DNA of 64,000 nt from Pseudomonas brassicacearum (GCF_003732225.1 NZ_MOBJ01000014.1:248001-312000); one strand, 5' to 3'; counted from the stretch's first letter, positions 24,029 through 33,028 are shown. A program made the numbers and translations. The notes: generated from the sequence alone by a model not told the origin.

Positions 24029-25264
24029 ATGTTCTTTTCCTACTTTAAAGTACCGCTTTACTCGCCTTGGGATGCTGAAATCAAGTCTTATTTTCATCGC
24101 GATAGGAATCATTGTATTCCGCTCTTGTCGAAGAGCCATATAATTTCTGGCTTTCCCAATAATTTCATGACCCCAGCACTTGAACATGCGATTAAAGTGC
24201 GGGCGGTGGAGTATGCCAATACATCGGGTTCCAGCAATCAAGTATTACAACTGGTTCGCTACAAAAATTGGTGGTCTGGTGAGTTTGAGCGGTCTTATAG
24301 CTACTGCGCTGATATGGAAGGGTATTCAATAACCAAAGATAGAAAAGCGCTTCTGACCACCGCAGTGTGCTCTGTGACATCTTGTTATCTGGATAATCCA
24401 GTGTATGAGCAGAGAATCCAGGGGAGCATTTTGAACCTCAATACTCATCCGGATCCGACGCGATGGACAACAGATGACATTCAACGTATTGATACCGAGA
24501 TTGCGCAGTTTCGACCTGGTTTGCTGGAGGTTGATCCCACCTATTTAATGATTTTCCTTGCGAAACGAGTGGTGTTCGGTCTAGGAGCACCAACGTACCG
24601 TCCTCGGTACATAACCTCCTCTTACGAGTTTTTGACTGTTGGGGCACGCCGTATGCTTGAGGCTGCTTATCAACTACCTGTATTCAGTATGTTTGGGGCA
24701 ACTGAGTTTGGTGTCCTGTTTTTACAGGATAGCAAGGGCAGTTATAAGCGTTGTGGGTATGAGACTGTACTTGAACTCCATCCTTTCATTCCCGAACGAA
24801 ACATCTATGAGCTTATCGTAACATCCTGGAAAAATGAATTGATGCCACTTCTTCGATACCGGACGGGGGATCTGATTGAGGTTTCAGCTCATACGGACCC
24901 AGCGAAAATTTTCCTGCCCTCGGACGACGTCGAGGTGTTGAAGCTGCACGGAAGATTAAGTGATTCTTTCTCCATTGCTCAGGGGGAAGTTAAGACGGTA
25001 GCGGACCTGGACGATATGGTGGGTCGGCTGGGGGGATTCATCCAGCAGTATCAACTTATTATTACGTTGGACGTGGTGAGTTTTAAATATGTTCCTGGAC
25101 CGCTTTCTTCGGCAGGGGAGGAAGTGGTCTCTATCGAGCGCGAGCTAAGAAGCTGGTTCGGTGTCGAGTACCGCATAGAGACGGTTGCTGTCTCCTTTAT
25201 TCCGCCTGAAAGCTCCGGGAAGTTTAGATTGGTAAAGTCAGAACTTCCCTCTGTGGCACAGTAG
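24029..25264 (+). CDS. PaaK-like adenylate-forming ligase
   Basis: This 411-aa protein resembles phenylacetate-CoA ligases. YANTSGSSNQVLQLVRY is the phosphate-binding loop, MFGATEFGVLF is the A5-like motif, and LLRYRTGDLIEV is the conserved RxxGD hinge region. A shorter C-terminal domain follows. It should activate a carboxylic acid as acyl-AMP for transfer to CoA, a carrier or an amine; no carrier protein gene is visible in the cluster. It is translationally coupled to the C26 gene, with AAAGGAG in that gene's last codons. Confidence 0.85.
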   Translation: MFFSYFKVPLYSPWDAEIKSYFHRDRNHCIPLLSKSHIISGFPNNFMTPALEHAIKVRAVEYANTSGSSNQVLQLVRYKNWWSGEFERSYSYCADMEGYSITKDRKALLTTAVCSVTSCYLDNPVYEQRIQGSILNLNTHPDPTRWTTDDIQRIDTEIAQFRPGLLEVDPTYLMIFLAKRVVFGLGAPTYRPRYITSSYEFLTVGARRMLEAAYQLPVFSMFGATEFGVLFLQDSKGSYKRCGYETVLELHPFIPERNIYELIVTSWKNELMPLLRYRTGDLIEVSAHTDPAKIFLPSDDVEVLKLHGRLSDSFSIAQGEVKTVADLDDMVGRLGGFIQQYQLIITLDVVSFKYVPGPLSSAGEEVVSIERELRSWFGVEYRIETVAVSFIPPESSGKFRLVKSELPSVAQ

Positions 25265-25290
25265 CCCTACATTCTGACACGGAGAAGTTT

Positions 25291-26502
25291 ATGGAAACTC
25301 TAGAACTCGAGAGCATGGCCCCTCTGGTTGCCCGCGACGATTTTATTTTTTTACAGGGTAATCGACGAGTTTATTTAGATAACTCTTCCACCTCGCTAAA
25401 GCCCATGAAAGTAATTAATGCCTTGACCGGGTATTATCGTGATGCTGGTAGTAATGTCGGCAGGTCGAACCACCGTTACGCCGAAGCGGCGACCGGGCTT
25501 TATGAGGCGACCCGGTTGGAGTTAGCGTATTTTTTGAACTGCGCAACGGACGAAATTATTTTTACGGCCAATTGTACGGATGCGATAAATCTGGCTGCAA
25601 ACACGTTGTCTTTGGTTCCCGGTGATCACGTCGTCATCTCTCCACTGGAGCACCATTCTAACTTGTTGCCATGGCTTGCATTTTGTGATGTCAGTGTTGT
25701 TCGATTAGATGAGGAAGGGTTGGTTGATCTTGATTATCTTGACTCCTTGTTGGCTTCCAAACCCGCGAAGCTAATTGCTGTTTGTCATGCATCGAACATC
25801 ACTGGCAATATTCAGCCAGTCGCGGATATTTGCAAAATTGCAAAGCGTCGAAGAACGCTGACGCTGATCGATGCTGCGCAAACCGTTGGCCACATTCCGG
25901 TTGATGTTGAATTAATAGGTTGCGATTTTTTAGCTTTCTCAGGGCATAAAATGCTCGGTCCCTCGGGGGTTGGAGTGCTGTTTGCGTGCAAAGAGGTTCA
26001 GTCCGGCATGCAATGCAATCGTCAGGGGGGAGGGATGGTCAATAAGGTTGACGGCAATGAGGTGACCTTCCAAACAGGCCCCGCCCGGTTTGAGGCGGGT
26101 ACGCCTAATATAGAGGGGGTTATCGGTTTGGGAGCAGCGCTTGGTTACCTGTCAGACATCGGTCATAAGAGAATTCAGCAGCACGATCACGCGTTAGAAA
26201 CTTACTTCTCAAAAAAAATCCAAAGCGTGCCCCATCTCTATTTTCCATTTGCTACGTCCAAGCATCACTTACCTATATTTACATTCGTTCCCGAGGGCGG
26301 GGTAGATGTAGGTTTTATCTCGCGGATATTATCCGATAAGTATGATATCGCCATAAGTTCAGGGTTCCAATGTAATCAACCCTTGTATAGAGATCGTGGG
26401 CTGAACGGCGGACTGCGTGTGTCCATGCACCTTTACAATACTCAAGATGATATTGACAGGTTCGTCAATGCAATGACTGATCTCCAGAAGTTGATGGCCT
26501 AA
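25291..26502 (+). CDS. SufS/CsdA-like cysteine desulfurase (class V aminotransferase)
   Basis: This 403-aa PLP enzyme has the Schiff-base lysine K220 in FSGHKMLGPSGVGVLF and the catalytic-loop cysteine C361 (SSGFQCNQPL). It is of standard SufS length, with the typical YLDNSSTSLKP start. It should liberate sulfur from cysteine as a persulfide, or act as a C-S lyase on a cysteine conjugate. The loop sequence SGFQCNQP differs from the usual RAGHHCAQP, so substrate preference may be changed. No SufE or sulfur carrier is encoded nearby. It lies between the PaaK-like and GCS2-like genes. Confidence 0.93.
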   Translation: METLELESMAPLVARDDFIFLQGNRRVYLDNSSTSLKPMKVINALTGYYRDAGSNVGRSNHRYAEAATGLYEATRLELAYFLNCATDEIIFTANCTDAINLAANTLSLVPGDHVVISPLEHHSNLLPWLAFCDVSVVRLDEEGLVDLDYLDSLLASKPAKLIAVCHASNITGNIQPVADICKIAKRRRTLTLIDAAQTVGHIPVDVELIGCDFLAFSGHKMLGPSGVGVLFACKEVQSGMQCNRQGGGMVNKVDGNEVTFQTGPARFEAGTPNIEGVIGLGAALGYLSDIGHKRIQQHDHALETYFSKKIQSVPHLYFPFATSKHHLPIFTFVPEGGVDVGFISRILSDKYDIAISSGFQCNQPLYRDRGLNGGLRVSMHLYNTQDDIDRFVNAMTDLQKLMA

Positions 26503-26522
26503 CAAGGAAGTAGGGGACTGAT

Positions 26523-27869
26523 ATGGCGGGCGAAGCGACGTGGAATTCAAGCGAGATATTTATCACTGAGAAGGACTGCATTCAGTTTTTTCATGCCAGT
26601 AAAAAAGCGCGGGAGCAGCGTCTCATCGGCTTGGAGTATGAGTTGATTTTGGTGGACCGCATGACGCTTCTCAGCGTTCCGTTTTTTGGTTTGCGTAGTT
26701 TGTCGCGTATTTTGCTAACGCTGTTACCGCTCGGCTATGTGCCTATCTATGATGCAGGTATGCTCGTAGGGTTAAAGCGTAGCGGTACGATGGTTACCCT
26801 GGAGCCTGGTGGGCAGATCGAGTTTTCCAGTTCCCCAAGAAGGTTGATAGCTGATGTGTTGCTAGAGCTGCATACATTCTTGAAGGAGCTACTGGATGTC
26901 TGTGATTCGCTGGCATTAACCATATTGCCCATCGGTTATCGCCCGTACGGGACGGTATCCTCTGTTCAGACCGTACCCCGAACACGCTACCTCGAGATGA
27001 TGCCGCTTCTTGAACGAAGCTCCCAGTCCTCGGCAGGGCAGAAAATGACGGCATCGATGCAAGTATCTTTGGATTTTGTCTCTGAAAGACACGCGGGTCA
27101 GATGCTGCAACTGGGGTTGAAATGTCAGCCTTATATCGTAGCCCTTTTTGCAAACTCTCCGTTTTTCGAGAGTGGGGTCACGCCCTTTAAAAGCTATCGG
27201 ATGCACGTATGGTCGATGTTTGACCAAGCGAGGTCCGGCATTCCCGAGTTCATTTTGGATCCAACCTTTGCGGATCGTGCATTTGAGTGCTATACACAAT
27301 GGGCTTTGCATAAACCGGTCTTGTTCATCTCTCGCAATGACACGTTGATTCACCTGAATGGTTTAACTTTTCATGACTTCCTCACTCACGGATTTCAATC
27401 ATATCGTGCGGTACCTCAGGATTGGGTTATGCATCTTGGTACGCTCTACCCAGAGGCGCGTATGAAGAATGTTGTCGAACTTCGTTCCGCCGATACCTGC
27501 TCTCCACCCTTTGTGGCGGCGCTTTCAGCGTTTTGGAAGGGGTTGGCTTACGATGATGAGGCTCTTGAGAGTGCATTGGATCTTTTGCATGTCAAAGATG
27601 CCAATGTATTGAAGTTTCTCTATCTTGAGGCTAGTAAATGTGGCTTGAGTGGACGTAGTCCTGGTCTTGGAACATTCAAGGAGGCTACACGGCATCTCGT
27701 TAGACTCGCTGCGGAAGGATTGTCAAGGCAGTTGGCACCTTCGGCAGAAGTTGCTCATCTAGACATTCTAATTGATATGGTTGAGAGAGGATTGTCTCCC
27801 TCGGATATCACGCTGAAATCGGGATTGGCCAACAGTAGGATATCGAGTGATAGTTATATCGATGCATAA
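26523..27869 (+). CDS. GCS2-type glutamate-cysteine ligase-like enzyme
   Basis: This 448-aa protein has the N-terminal ATP/glutamate region LIGLEYELILVDR, the core EPGGQIEFSSSPRR (GCS2 family signature, about residues 98-112), MQVSLDF, and a late VVELRSADTC segment. These features belong to the plant/alphaproteobacterial GshA and EgtA group, not the E. coli-type GshA normally used by Pseudomonas. It should form a gamma-glutamyl amide, probably gamma-glutamylcysteine or a glutamyl-tagged intermediate. The matching gamma-glutamyl peptidase three genes upstream suggests glutamyl addition and later removal. Confidence 0.85.
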   Translation: MAGEATWNSSEIFITEKDCIQFFHASKKAREQRLIGLEYELILVDRMTLLSVPFFGLRSLSRILLTLLPLGYVPIYDAGMLVGLKRSGTMVTLEPGGQIEFSSSPRRLIADVLLELHTFLKELLDVCDSLALTILPIGYRPYGTVSSVQTVPRTRYLEMMPLLERSSQSSAGQKMTASMQVSLDFVSERHAGQMLQLGLKCQPYIVALFANSPFFESGVTPFKSYRMHVWSMFDQARSGIPEFILDPTFADRAFECYTQWALHKPVLFISRNDTLIHLNGLTFHDFLTHGFQSYRAVPQDWVMHLGTLYPEARMKNVVELRSADTCSPPFVAALSAFWKGLAYDDEALESALDLLHVKDANVLKFLYLEASKCGLSGRSPGLGTFKEATRHLVRLAAEGLSRQLAPSAEVAHLDILIDMVERGLSPSDITLKSGLANSRISSDSYIDA

Positions 27870-27919
27870 AACGCTGTGGTTTTTCGATAGAGGTAACGGA
27901 AAACTTGGTGGGCTTGGAG

Positions 27920-27946
27920 TTGTGATCTGTTACCCGTTGTTATAAT
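27920..27946 (+). promoter_or_regulatory. Possible separate promoter for the leucyl-tRNA synthetase gene
   Basis: TTGTGA (27920-27925) and TATAAT (27941-27946) are separated by 15 bases, a short but usable spacing, within a 130-base gap before the start codon. Independent transcription would suit a self-protection gene. Confidence 0.35.
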
Positions 27947-27999
27947 TCTACGTTTGTCTTTAGATAATATATTTTACTTTATTTTATTTGGGTTTATTC

Positions 28000-30792
28000 A
28001 TGACGATACATGATACCAGGGCGATGGAAGAGAAATGGCTTGCTCGATGGGAGCAGGGAAGACTTTATTCAGTTAGTTCTGATCTATCGCGGCCAAAATA
28101 TTATTGCCTGGACATGTTTCCTTATCCTTCTGGTGCGGGTCTTCACGTTGGGCATCCGCGAGGTTATATCGCCACGGATATTTACAGTCGGTACAAACGA
28201 ATGTCGGGCTATAACGTTTTGCATCCTATGGGGTTCGACTCGTTTGGCTTGCCGGCTGAGCAATATGCAATTGAGACAGGGCAACATCCAAAAATCACTA
28301 CCGACAATAATATTTTCACGTTTAAAGCGCAGTTGCGAAAGTTGGGTTTTTGTTATGATTCAGAACGCGAAATAAAGACTTCAGATGCTGGTTATTATCA
28401 TTGGACGCAGTGGATTTTTTCTCAGTTATTTAATAGCTGGTATGACATCGTCGATAATAAAGCGAAACCGATCACTGAGCTGATTTCGCATCTGGAGGCT
28501 TCTGGTAATACGCTCATTGCTGCATGTTCGGATGCGGATACCCCCGTTGTTACTGCGCTTCAGTGGCGTCAGTATTCAAAACATGAGCAATCCGATTTTT
28601 TAATGAAATATAGATTGGCTTACCGTGCGGACTCCTACGTGAACTGGTGTCCGGAATTAGGAACGGTATTGGCAAACGATGAGGTGAAGGACGGCTTTTC
28701 TGAGCGGGGCGGTCATCCGGTTCATAAGAAGAAGATGAAGCAGTGGATGCTACGCATTGGTGCTTATGCGGACCGACTGCTTGACGGTCTATCTGGGCTG
28801 GATTGGCCTGACGCGCTGAAAGATATGCAGCGGCACTGGATAGGGAAATCTCAGGGGGCTGAAATTTCTTTTCAATTGGCGGGCGCGAATTCGGCTGTCA
28901 GGGTTTTCACTAGTCATCCCGAAACACTTTACGGCTGTACTTTTTTGGTGTTAGCGCCTGAGCACGAACTGGTGGAGTCAATCACCAGCGAGGCGTTCAA
29001 GGAAGACGTGGCAGCTTACCTCGAGAAAACATCTTTTCGTTCTGAGCGCGATCGGTTAACGGGCGTAGATCAAAGCACTGGTCAGTTTACAGGGGCCTAT
29101 GGCATTCACCCATTGACAGGCGAATACCTGCCGATATGGGTTGCTGATTATGTACTTGCCGATTATGGGACCGGTGCAATTATGTGTGTGCCTTGTTCAG
29201 ACTCCCGGGATTTTCTATTTGCAAAAACCTTTGATCTTCCGATTAAGTACATCTATGAAGGAGCACAAGGGTCAGAGGCTCCTTATGAGTGCGTCTCAGG
29301 GAACTTGATTGATTCGAATGAGGCGACCGGGTTATCGAGCAATGCTGCAAAAGATGTGATCATGGCGAAACTTGTGGAAACAGGTCGCGGTGTGCAAACG
29401 GTGAGCTTCCGGATTAGAGATGCCATCTTTGGCCGGCAGAGGTACTGGGGTGAACCTATCCCGGTGTTCTATGATCACGAAGGTATTCCTGATGTGGTAC
29501 CGGACCACGACCTTCCCGTGATGTTGCCAGACATCGAGGCGTTCCTGCCTACTAACGAAGGCGAACCCCCGCTGGATCGAGCAAAAAACTGGAATTACCA
29601 TGGGCAGAAATATGAGACAACCACAATGCCTGGCTGGGCCGGCTCGAGTTGGTATTTCCTGCGTTACATGGATCCTCGCAACGATTCGCGGCCTGTGTCG
29701 CCCGAAAATATCAGATACTGGCAATCGGTGGATCTTTATGTCGGTGGCGCGGAACACGCCACCGGCCATCTTTTGTACTCTCGGTTCTGGACGCACTTTT
29801 TGAAGGATCGGGGGCTGATTGATTTCGAAGAGCCTTTCAAAAAAGTTCTTTGCCAGGGCATGATTCTGGGGGTCTCCGCCATCATCTACCGTGATAAGGT
29901 CACCCATCAGCTTGTTTCTGCAGATATTAAGGGCGAGAGAGATGTCCAGCCGCTGTATATCGATATTCGATTTGTGAATGACAGCAACCTAGTGAATGTA
30001 GATGCACTTCGATCTTGGCGGAGATCCTATGAAGATGCCGACTTCATTTTTAATGAAGGTGTCTTTTTATGCGACCGTCTGACTGAGAAAATGTCGAAAT
30101 CCAAACACAACGTTGAGATACCTGACGATCTCGTCGAGCGCTATGGCGCGGATACTTTTCGGCTACATGAAATGTTCCTCGGTCCTATCGAGCAGACGGC
30201 TACCTGGTCGACTCAATCCATCGATGGACCCTATAAGTTTTTGCAAAAAGTAGGGCGACTTTTTCAAGACGAAAACGGAAACTCTTTGGTGGAAGACGGG
30301 CCTGCCAATGGCGATGAGCTAAAAGCTGTGCATACGGCAATTGCCAAAGTTGGTAGGCTGACTGGCGAGATGTCGTACAATACAGCGATCGCGGCGTTGA
30401 TGATATGTGTTAATAAACTAACCTCACTGAAATGCCACAAGAAAGAAGTGCTTGAGATTGTCCTGAAGTTACTCCATCCCTATGCGCCATTCATTACGGA
30501 AGAACTATGGTCTGGAATGCTTCATAATTCGGACTTTCTACTTAATACAGATTACCCTATTGTAGATGAGCGTTTTTTGATTGAGCCTGAGTTTGAGTGT
30601 CCCGTTTCTATCGATGGTAAGCTTCGATTGAAAATGATGATTCGGCGAGATTTAACTGAGGGTGAAGTCCGGGTTTTAGTATTGGCTGAGCCTACGGTAC
30701 AGCGCTGGCTGGAAAACAAGGAGGTAAAGAAATTTATCTTCGTGCCCGAAAAAATTGTAAACATTGTTTCCGTGTATGAGACTGTCGACTAG
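28000..30792 (+). CDS. Second-type leucyl-tRNA synthetase, Bacteroidetes-like, probable self-resistance
   Basis: This is a full-length class I LeuRS of 930 aa with the HVGH signature at 49-52 (YPSGAGLHVGHPRGY), an editing (CP1) domain, KMSKS at 697-701 and the anticodon/C-terminal domain. Several blocks (PAEQYAIETGQHP, YRLAYRADSYVNWCPELGTVLANDEVKDGFSERGG in part, GPIEQTATWSTQSIDGPY) look like LeuRS of Bacteroidetes rather than the ~870-aa Pseudomonas housekeeping enzyme. The editing pocket is altered: TSHPET (304-309) replaces the usual TTRPDT, and CSDSRD (399-404) replaces GHDQRD or AHDSRD, though both aspartates remain. Codon composition is AT-rich. It is likely an inhibitor-insensitive copy protecting the producer; a biosynthetic use of leucyl-tRNA is the alternative. 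Confidence 0.93.
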   Translation: MTIHDTRAMEEKWLARWEQGRLYSVSSDLSRPKYYCLDMFPYPSGAGLHVGHPRGYIATDIYSRYKRMSGYNVLHPMGFDSFGLPAEQYAIETGQHPKITTDNNIFTFKAQLRKLGFCYDSEREIKTSDAGYYHWTQWIFSQLFNSWYDIVDNKAKPITELISHLEASGNTLIAACSDADTPVVTALQWRQYSKHEQSDFLMKYRLAYRADSYVNWCPELGTVLANDEVKDGFSERGGHPVHKKKMKQWMLRIGAYADRLLDGLSGLDWPDALKDMQRHWIGKSQGAEISFQLAGANSAVRVFTSHPETLYGCTFLVLAPEHELVESITSEAFKEDVAAYLEKTSFRSERDRLTGVDQSTGQFTGAYGIHPLTGEYLPIWVADYVLADYGTGAIMCVPCSDSRDFLFAKTFDLPIKYIYEGAQGSEAPYECVSGNLIDSNEATGLSSNAAKDVIMAKLVETGRGVQTVSFRIRDAIFGRQRYWGEPIPVFYDHEGIPDVVPDHDLPVMLPDIEAFLPTNEGEPPLDRAKNWNYHGQKYETTTMPGWAGSSWYFLRYMDPRNDSRPVSPENIRYWQSVDLYVGGAEHATGHLLYSRFWTHFLKDRGLIDFEEPFKKVLCQGMILGVSAIIYRDKVTHQLVSADIKGERDVQPLYIDIRFVNDSNLVNVDALRSWRRSYEDADFIFNEGVFLCDRLTEKMSKSKHNVEIPDDLVERYGADTFRLHEMFLGPIEQTATWSTQSIDGPYKFLQKVGRLFQDENGNSLVEDGPANGDELKAVHTAIAKVGRLTGEMSYNTAIAALMICVNKLTSLKCHKKEVLEIVLKLLHPYAPFITEELWSGMLHNSDFLLNTDYPIVDERFLIEPEFECPVSIDGKLRLKMMIRRDLTEGEVRVLVLAEPTVQRWLENKEVKKFIFVPEKIVNIVSVYETVD

Positions 30793-30879
30793 TCACTGCT
30801 GGCTTTTTTGGACAGAGTGAGTGTTGCAGTCAATCGGTAGACCCTACATTAGGGAGGTGGGGTTTACGGATCAAGGTTC

Positions 30880-30908
30880 ACGATTTTTTAATCGTCTTTT
30901 TTATTTTT
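30880..30908 (+). terminator. Weak terminator after the LeuRS gene
   Basis: ACGAT-TTTTTA-ATCGT is a 5-bp stem followed by CTTTTTTATTTTT. Confidence 0.5.
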
Positions 30909-30952
30909 AATTATGGGCAATTTGTAAATTTAACTACTCGGCATGGTGCTCT

Positions 30953-31960
30953 ATGACGGATCAAGAGATCATCGGTAATAATATCGATCAGGCAATAACG
31001 ATAGAGATGCGCTCTAGAAAGTGGCCCAGAGGCATCATACAATTACTGGGTAACGCGGCTCGTGAGGAAGCGGGCACTTCGATGGTGCTTAAAGCTGCAA
31101 GAGGCCTTATACATCATGTAAAGCCGGGTGATAATGTATTGATAACCTGTGTTGCGGCTCAGACACCTTGGGTTCCTTTTAGCGAAACCGACGGGCCTCC
31201 AGGGGCAGCAGCATTGGCGCGGGTGATCAGCAAAGGACTGGGAGCGATTCCCTGTTTTGTCTTGAATAATCAGCATCTGCTTCCAACTAAACACTCTTCC
31301 ATGGCGTTGGGTATCCCTGTTTTTGAAGGTCCGGGTATGCGTCGGCCCGGCTGCGGTATAGCTGTCGATTTCCCATTGGACATTGGTAAGGCTGAGTCGG
31401 CTTCTCAGGATATTTTGAATACGTATAGCCCGAGCGCAGTCGTCGCCATTGAAACAATGGCACCTAACCCAGCCGGAATTGTTCATTCCGCTTCAGGGAA
31501 GGCAGTTCCAGATTCAGATATTGAAGGGGCATACTATAAAGTTGTAACTGCTGCTGTAGAGAGGGGTATTTATTCTGTAGGTATAGGCGACGCTGGAAAT
31601 GAGTGTGGTATGGGCAGGATCTTGCCGGCGATTCATGACATTCATCAGTATGGAGCACATTGTCTTTGTCCATGTGATCAAGGAATCGCCTCGGTCGTTT
31701 CTACCGATTCATTGATTGTATCAAGCTGTTCGAATTGGGGGGCGTATGGCTTGGCTGCCATGCTGGCTTATTTATTGAATGACCAAAGTCTGTTTCATAA
31801 TGCAATAGACGAAGAACGAATGTTACGCGCGTGTGTAAGTGCTGGCGGTATTGATGCATTTACGGGCGAGTCTACTCCTAGCGTCGATGGGATATCTCTT
31901 TCTGCTCATGTTGGGCTCAATCATTTCCTTAACGAGATTGTCAGGAGCGGACTTATTTGA
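30953..31960 (+). CDS. DUF4392 D-glutamate cyclase-like protein
   Basis: This 335-aa protein carries the motifs of the DUF4392 family, whose human member DGLUCY converts D-glutamate to 5-oxo-D-proline. These are SETDGPPGAAALAR (about residue 80), VAIETMAPN and the GIGDAGNECGMGRI block (about residues 203-216). It may act on glutamate or a gamma-glutamyl compound produced by the cluster, for example converting released D-glutamate or cyclising a glutamyl intermediate. It is separated from the LeuRS gene by 160 bases with a weak terminator, so it may have its own transcription. Its composition matches the island. Confidence 0.8.
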   Translation: MTDQEIIGNNIDQAITIEMRSRKWPRGIIQLLGNAAREEAGTSMVLKAARGLIHHVKPGDNVLITCVAAQTPWVPFSETDGPPGAAALARVISKGLGAIPCFVLNNQHLLPTKHSSMALGIPVFEGPGMRRPGCGIAVDFPLDIGKAESASQDILNTYSPSAVVAIETMAPNPAGIVHSASGKAVPDSDIEGAYYKVVTAAVERGIYSVGIGDAGNECGMGRILPAIHDIHQYGAHCLCPCDQGIASVVSTDSLIVSSCSNWGAYGLAAMLAYLLNDQSLFHNAIDEERMLRACVSAGGIDAFTGESTPSVDGISLSAHVGLNHFLNEIVRSGLI

Positions 31961-32051
31961 GTTGCCGGGGGAGGCCATACGTTAGCCAAGGGTGCGTTGA
32001 CGGTTAATTGTGGCTTGTGCTCGACGCTGCCGCTGTATAGGGGGAACTGCC

Positions 32052-32128
32052 AAAGACTTATCCAGATGCAGGATGAAAACGGCTATCGTCAAAGTCGAGT
32101 TCGCCCAGTCGCTTCAGGATAAGTCTTT
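32052..32128. repeat. 12-bp perfect inverted repeat at the island's right side
   Basis: AAAGACTTATCC (32052-32063) is repeated inverted at 32117-32128, enclosing about 53 bases between the convergent DUF4392 and GNAT genes. It may be a remnant of a mobile element or a long-loop hairpin. Confidence 0.55.
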
Positions 32129-32163
32129 ACAGGCATTTTTCTACTGTTCTGATGGGGGCTGAT

Positions 32164-32643
32164 TCAAGGGAGGGGAGTGATTTCATGTTTCATCGGAACA
32201 AAGGCGATGCCGTTTTTTTCGACGGCTCCTCCTTCTTTTTGGAACAAAAGAGCCTCATAGACCGGAACAGCAAAAAGTGAAGAATTAACAGTGAATCGGC
32301 TTGAACCTCCTTGTAGCATGGCGTGTCCTTTTGCTCGTTTCCACAGTTCACGTGCGATTCCTTGGCGTTGATAGGCCTCAGACACGAAGAAGTGATAGAC
32401 GTGGCTGTGATCCCGCAGAGCTATGACTCCTTTGATCCCGCTCTGATCAAACGCTACCCAATAGCTGAACGAGGGCGTAGTTATAAGCTTGGCAATAGAG
32501 TCCTCGTTCATCGTCGCTAAAAAAGGTTCGGTTTGCTCATCCCTTGGCTTCACCAAAAAAAAATCGGCCAGGTTCAAAATTAGCTGACTGATTGCATTTG
32601 CATCATCCAAGGTGGCCATTCTGAAGTCGATTTCGTTGAGCAT
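32164..32643 (-). CDS. GNAT family N-acetyltransferase
   Basis: This 159-aa protein has the GNAT fold order, with the acetyl-CoA-binding motif A around VYHFFVSEAYQRQGIARELWKRAKGHAM (VxxxYQRQGIAxxL) and a C-terminal strand VPVYEALLFQKEGG. The AT-leaning composition links it to the island. It is convergent with the DUF4392 gene. It could tailor or detoxify the cluster product, or be unrelated cargo. Confidence 0.85.
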   Translation of the reverse strand: MLNEIDFRMATLDDANAISQLILNLADFFLVKPRDEQTEPFLATMNEDSIAKLITTPSFSYWVAFDQSGIKGVIALRDHSHVYHFFVSEAYQRQGIARELWKRAKGHAMLQGGSSRFTVNSSLFAVPVYEALLFQKEGGAVEKNGIAFVPMKHEITPLP

Positions 32644-33028
32644 CTAATTCGAATTCCCTTTCAAGGGTGTAACTGTTGCGTGAGTTGACCGCGCTTCACC
32701 AGTCCGTATGGCGGTCTTGAGCGCATCATTTTGTGATCCATTGGGGAGCCAAAACGTTCTGCCGGGCTGTCAGAGTCGTTGTTACGTCCAGTATGTCGGA
32801 CGCGCCGCCGCTTGTTATTCTATCCTCAACTCCCCATATGCAGCGTGCCGTTCTCAAAATAACTTCCCAGTAACCTATGAAGCCATTGGCTTATGGGGGC
32901 GATGTATTCTGTTCAAAATATCTTCTCCTTGGCATTCCAGACATGCCAAGTCGGCTACGCATCTCGCAGTGCCAAAACCGTAGTAATCGTATTCTTTTGA
33001 GTGTTCACCCTTGTCGGTCTCGTATCGA
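32644..33028. other. Intergenic region at the island's right border
   Basis: In these 385 bases I see no supportable gene. Open frames here have no ribosome-binding site and no recognisable protein pattern. Composition shifts from AT-rich to the core level towards the right end. Confidence 0.5.

Noticed and set aside
30842..30860. CCCTA/TAGGG inverted repeat as a third lux box
   Set aside because: It does not share the ACCTACC...GTAGTT arms of the two accepted boxes.
32073..32162. 29-codon frame MKTAIVKVEF... between DUF4392 and GNAT genes
   Set aside because: No usable ribosome-binding site, and it overlaps the inverted repeat.
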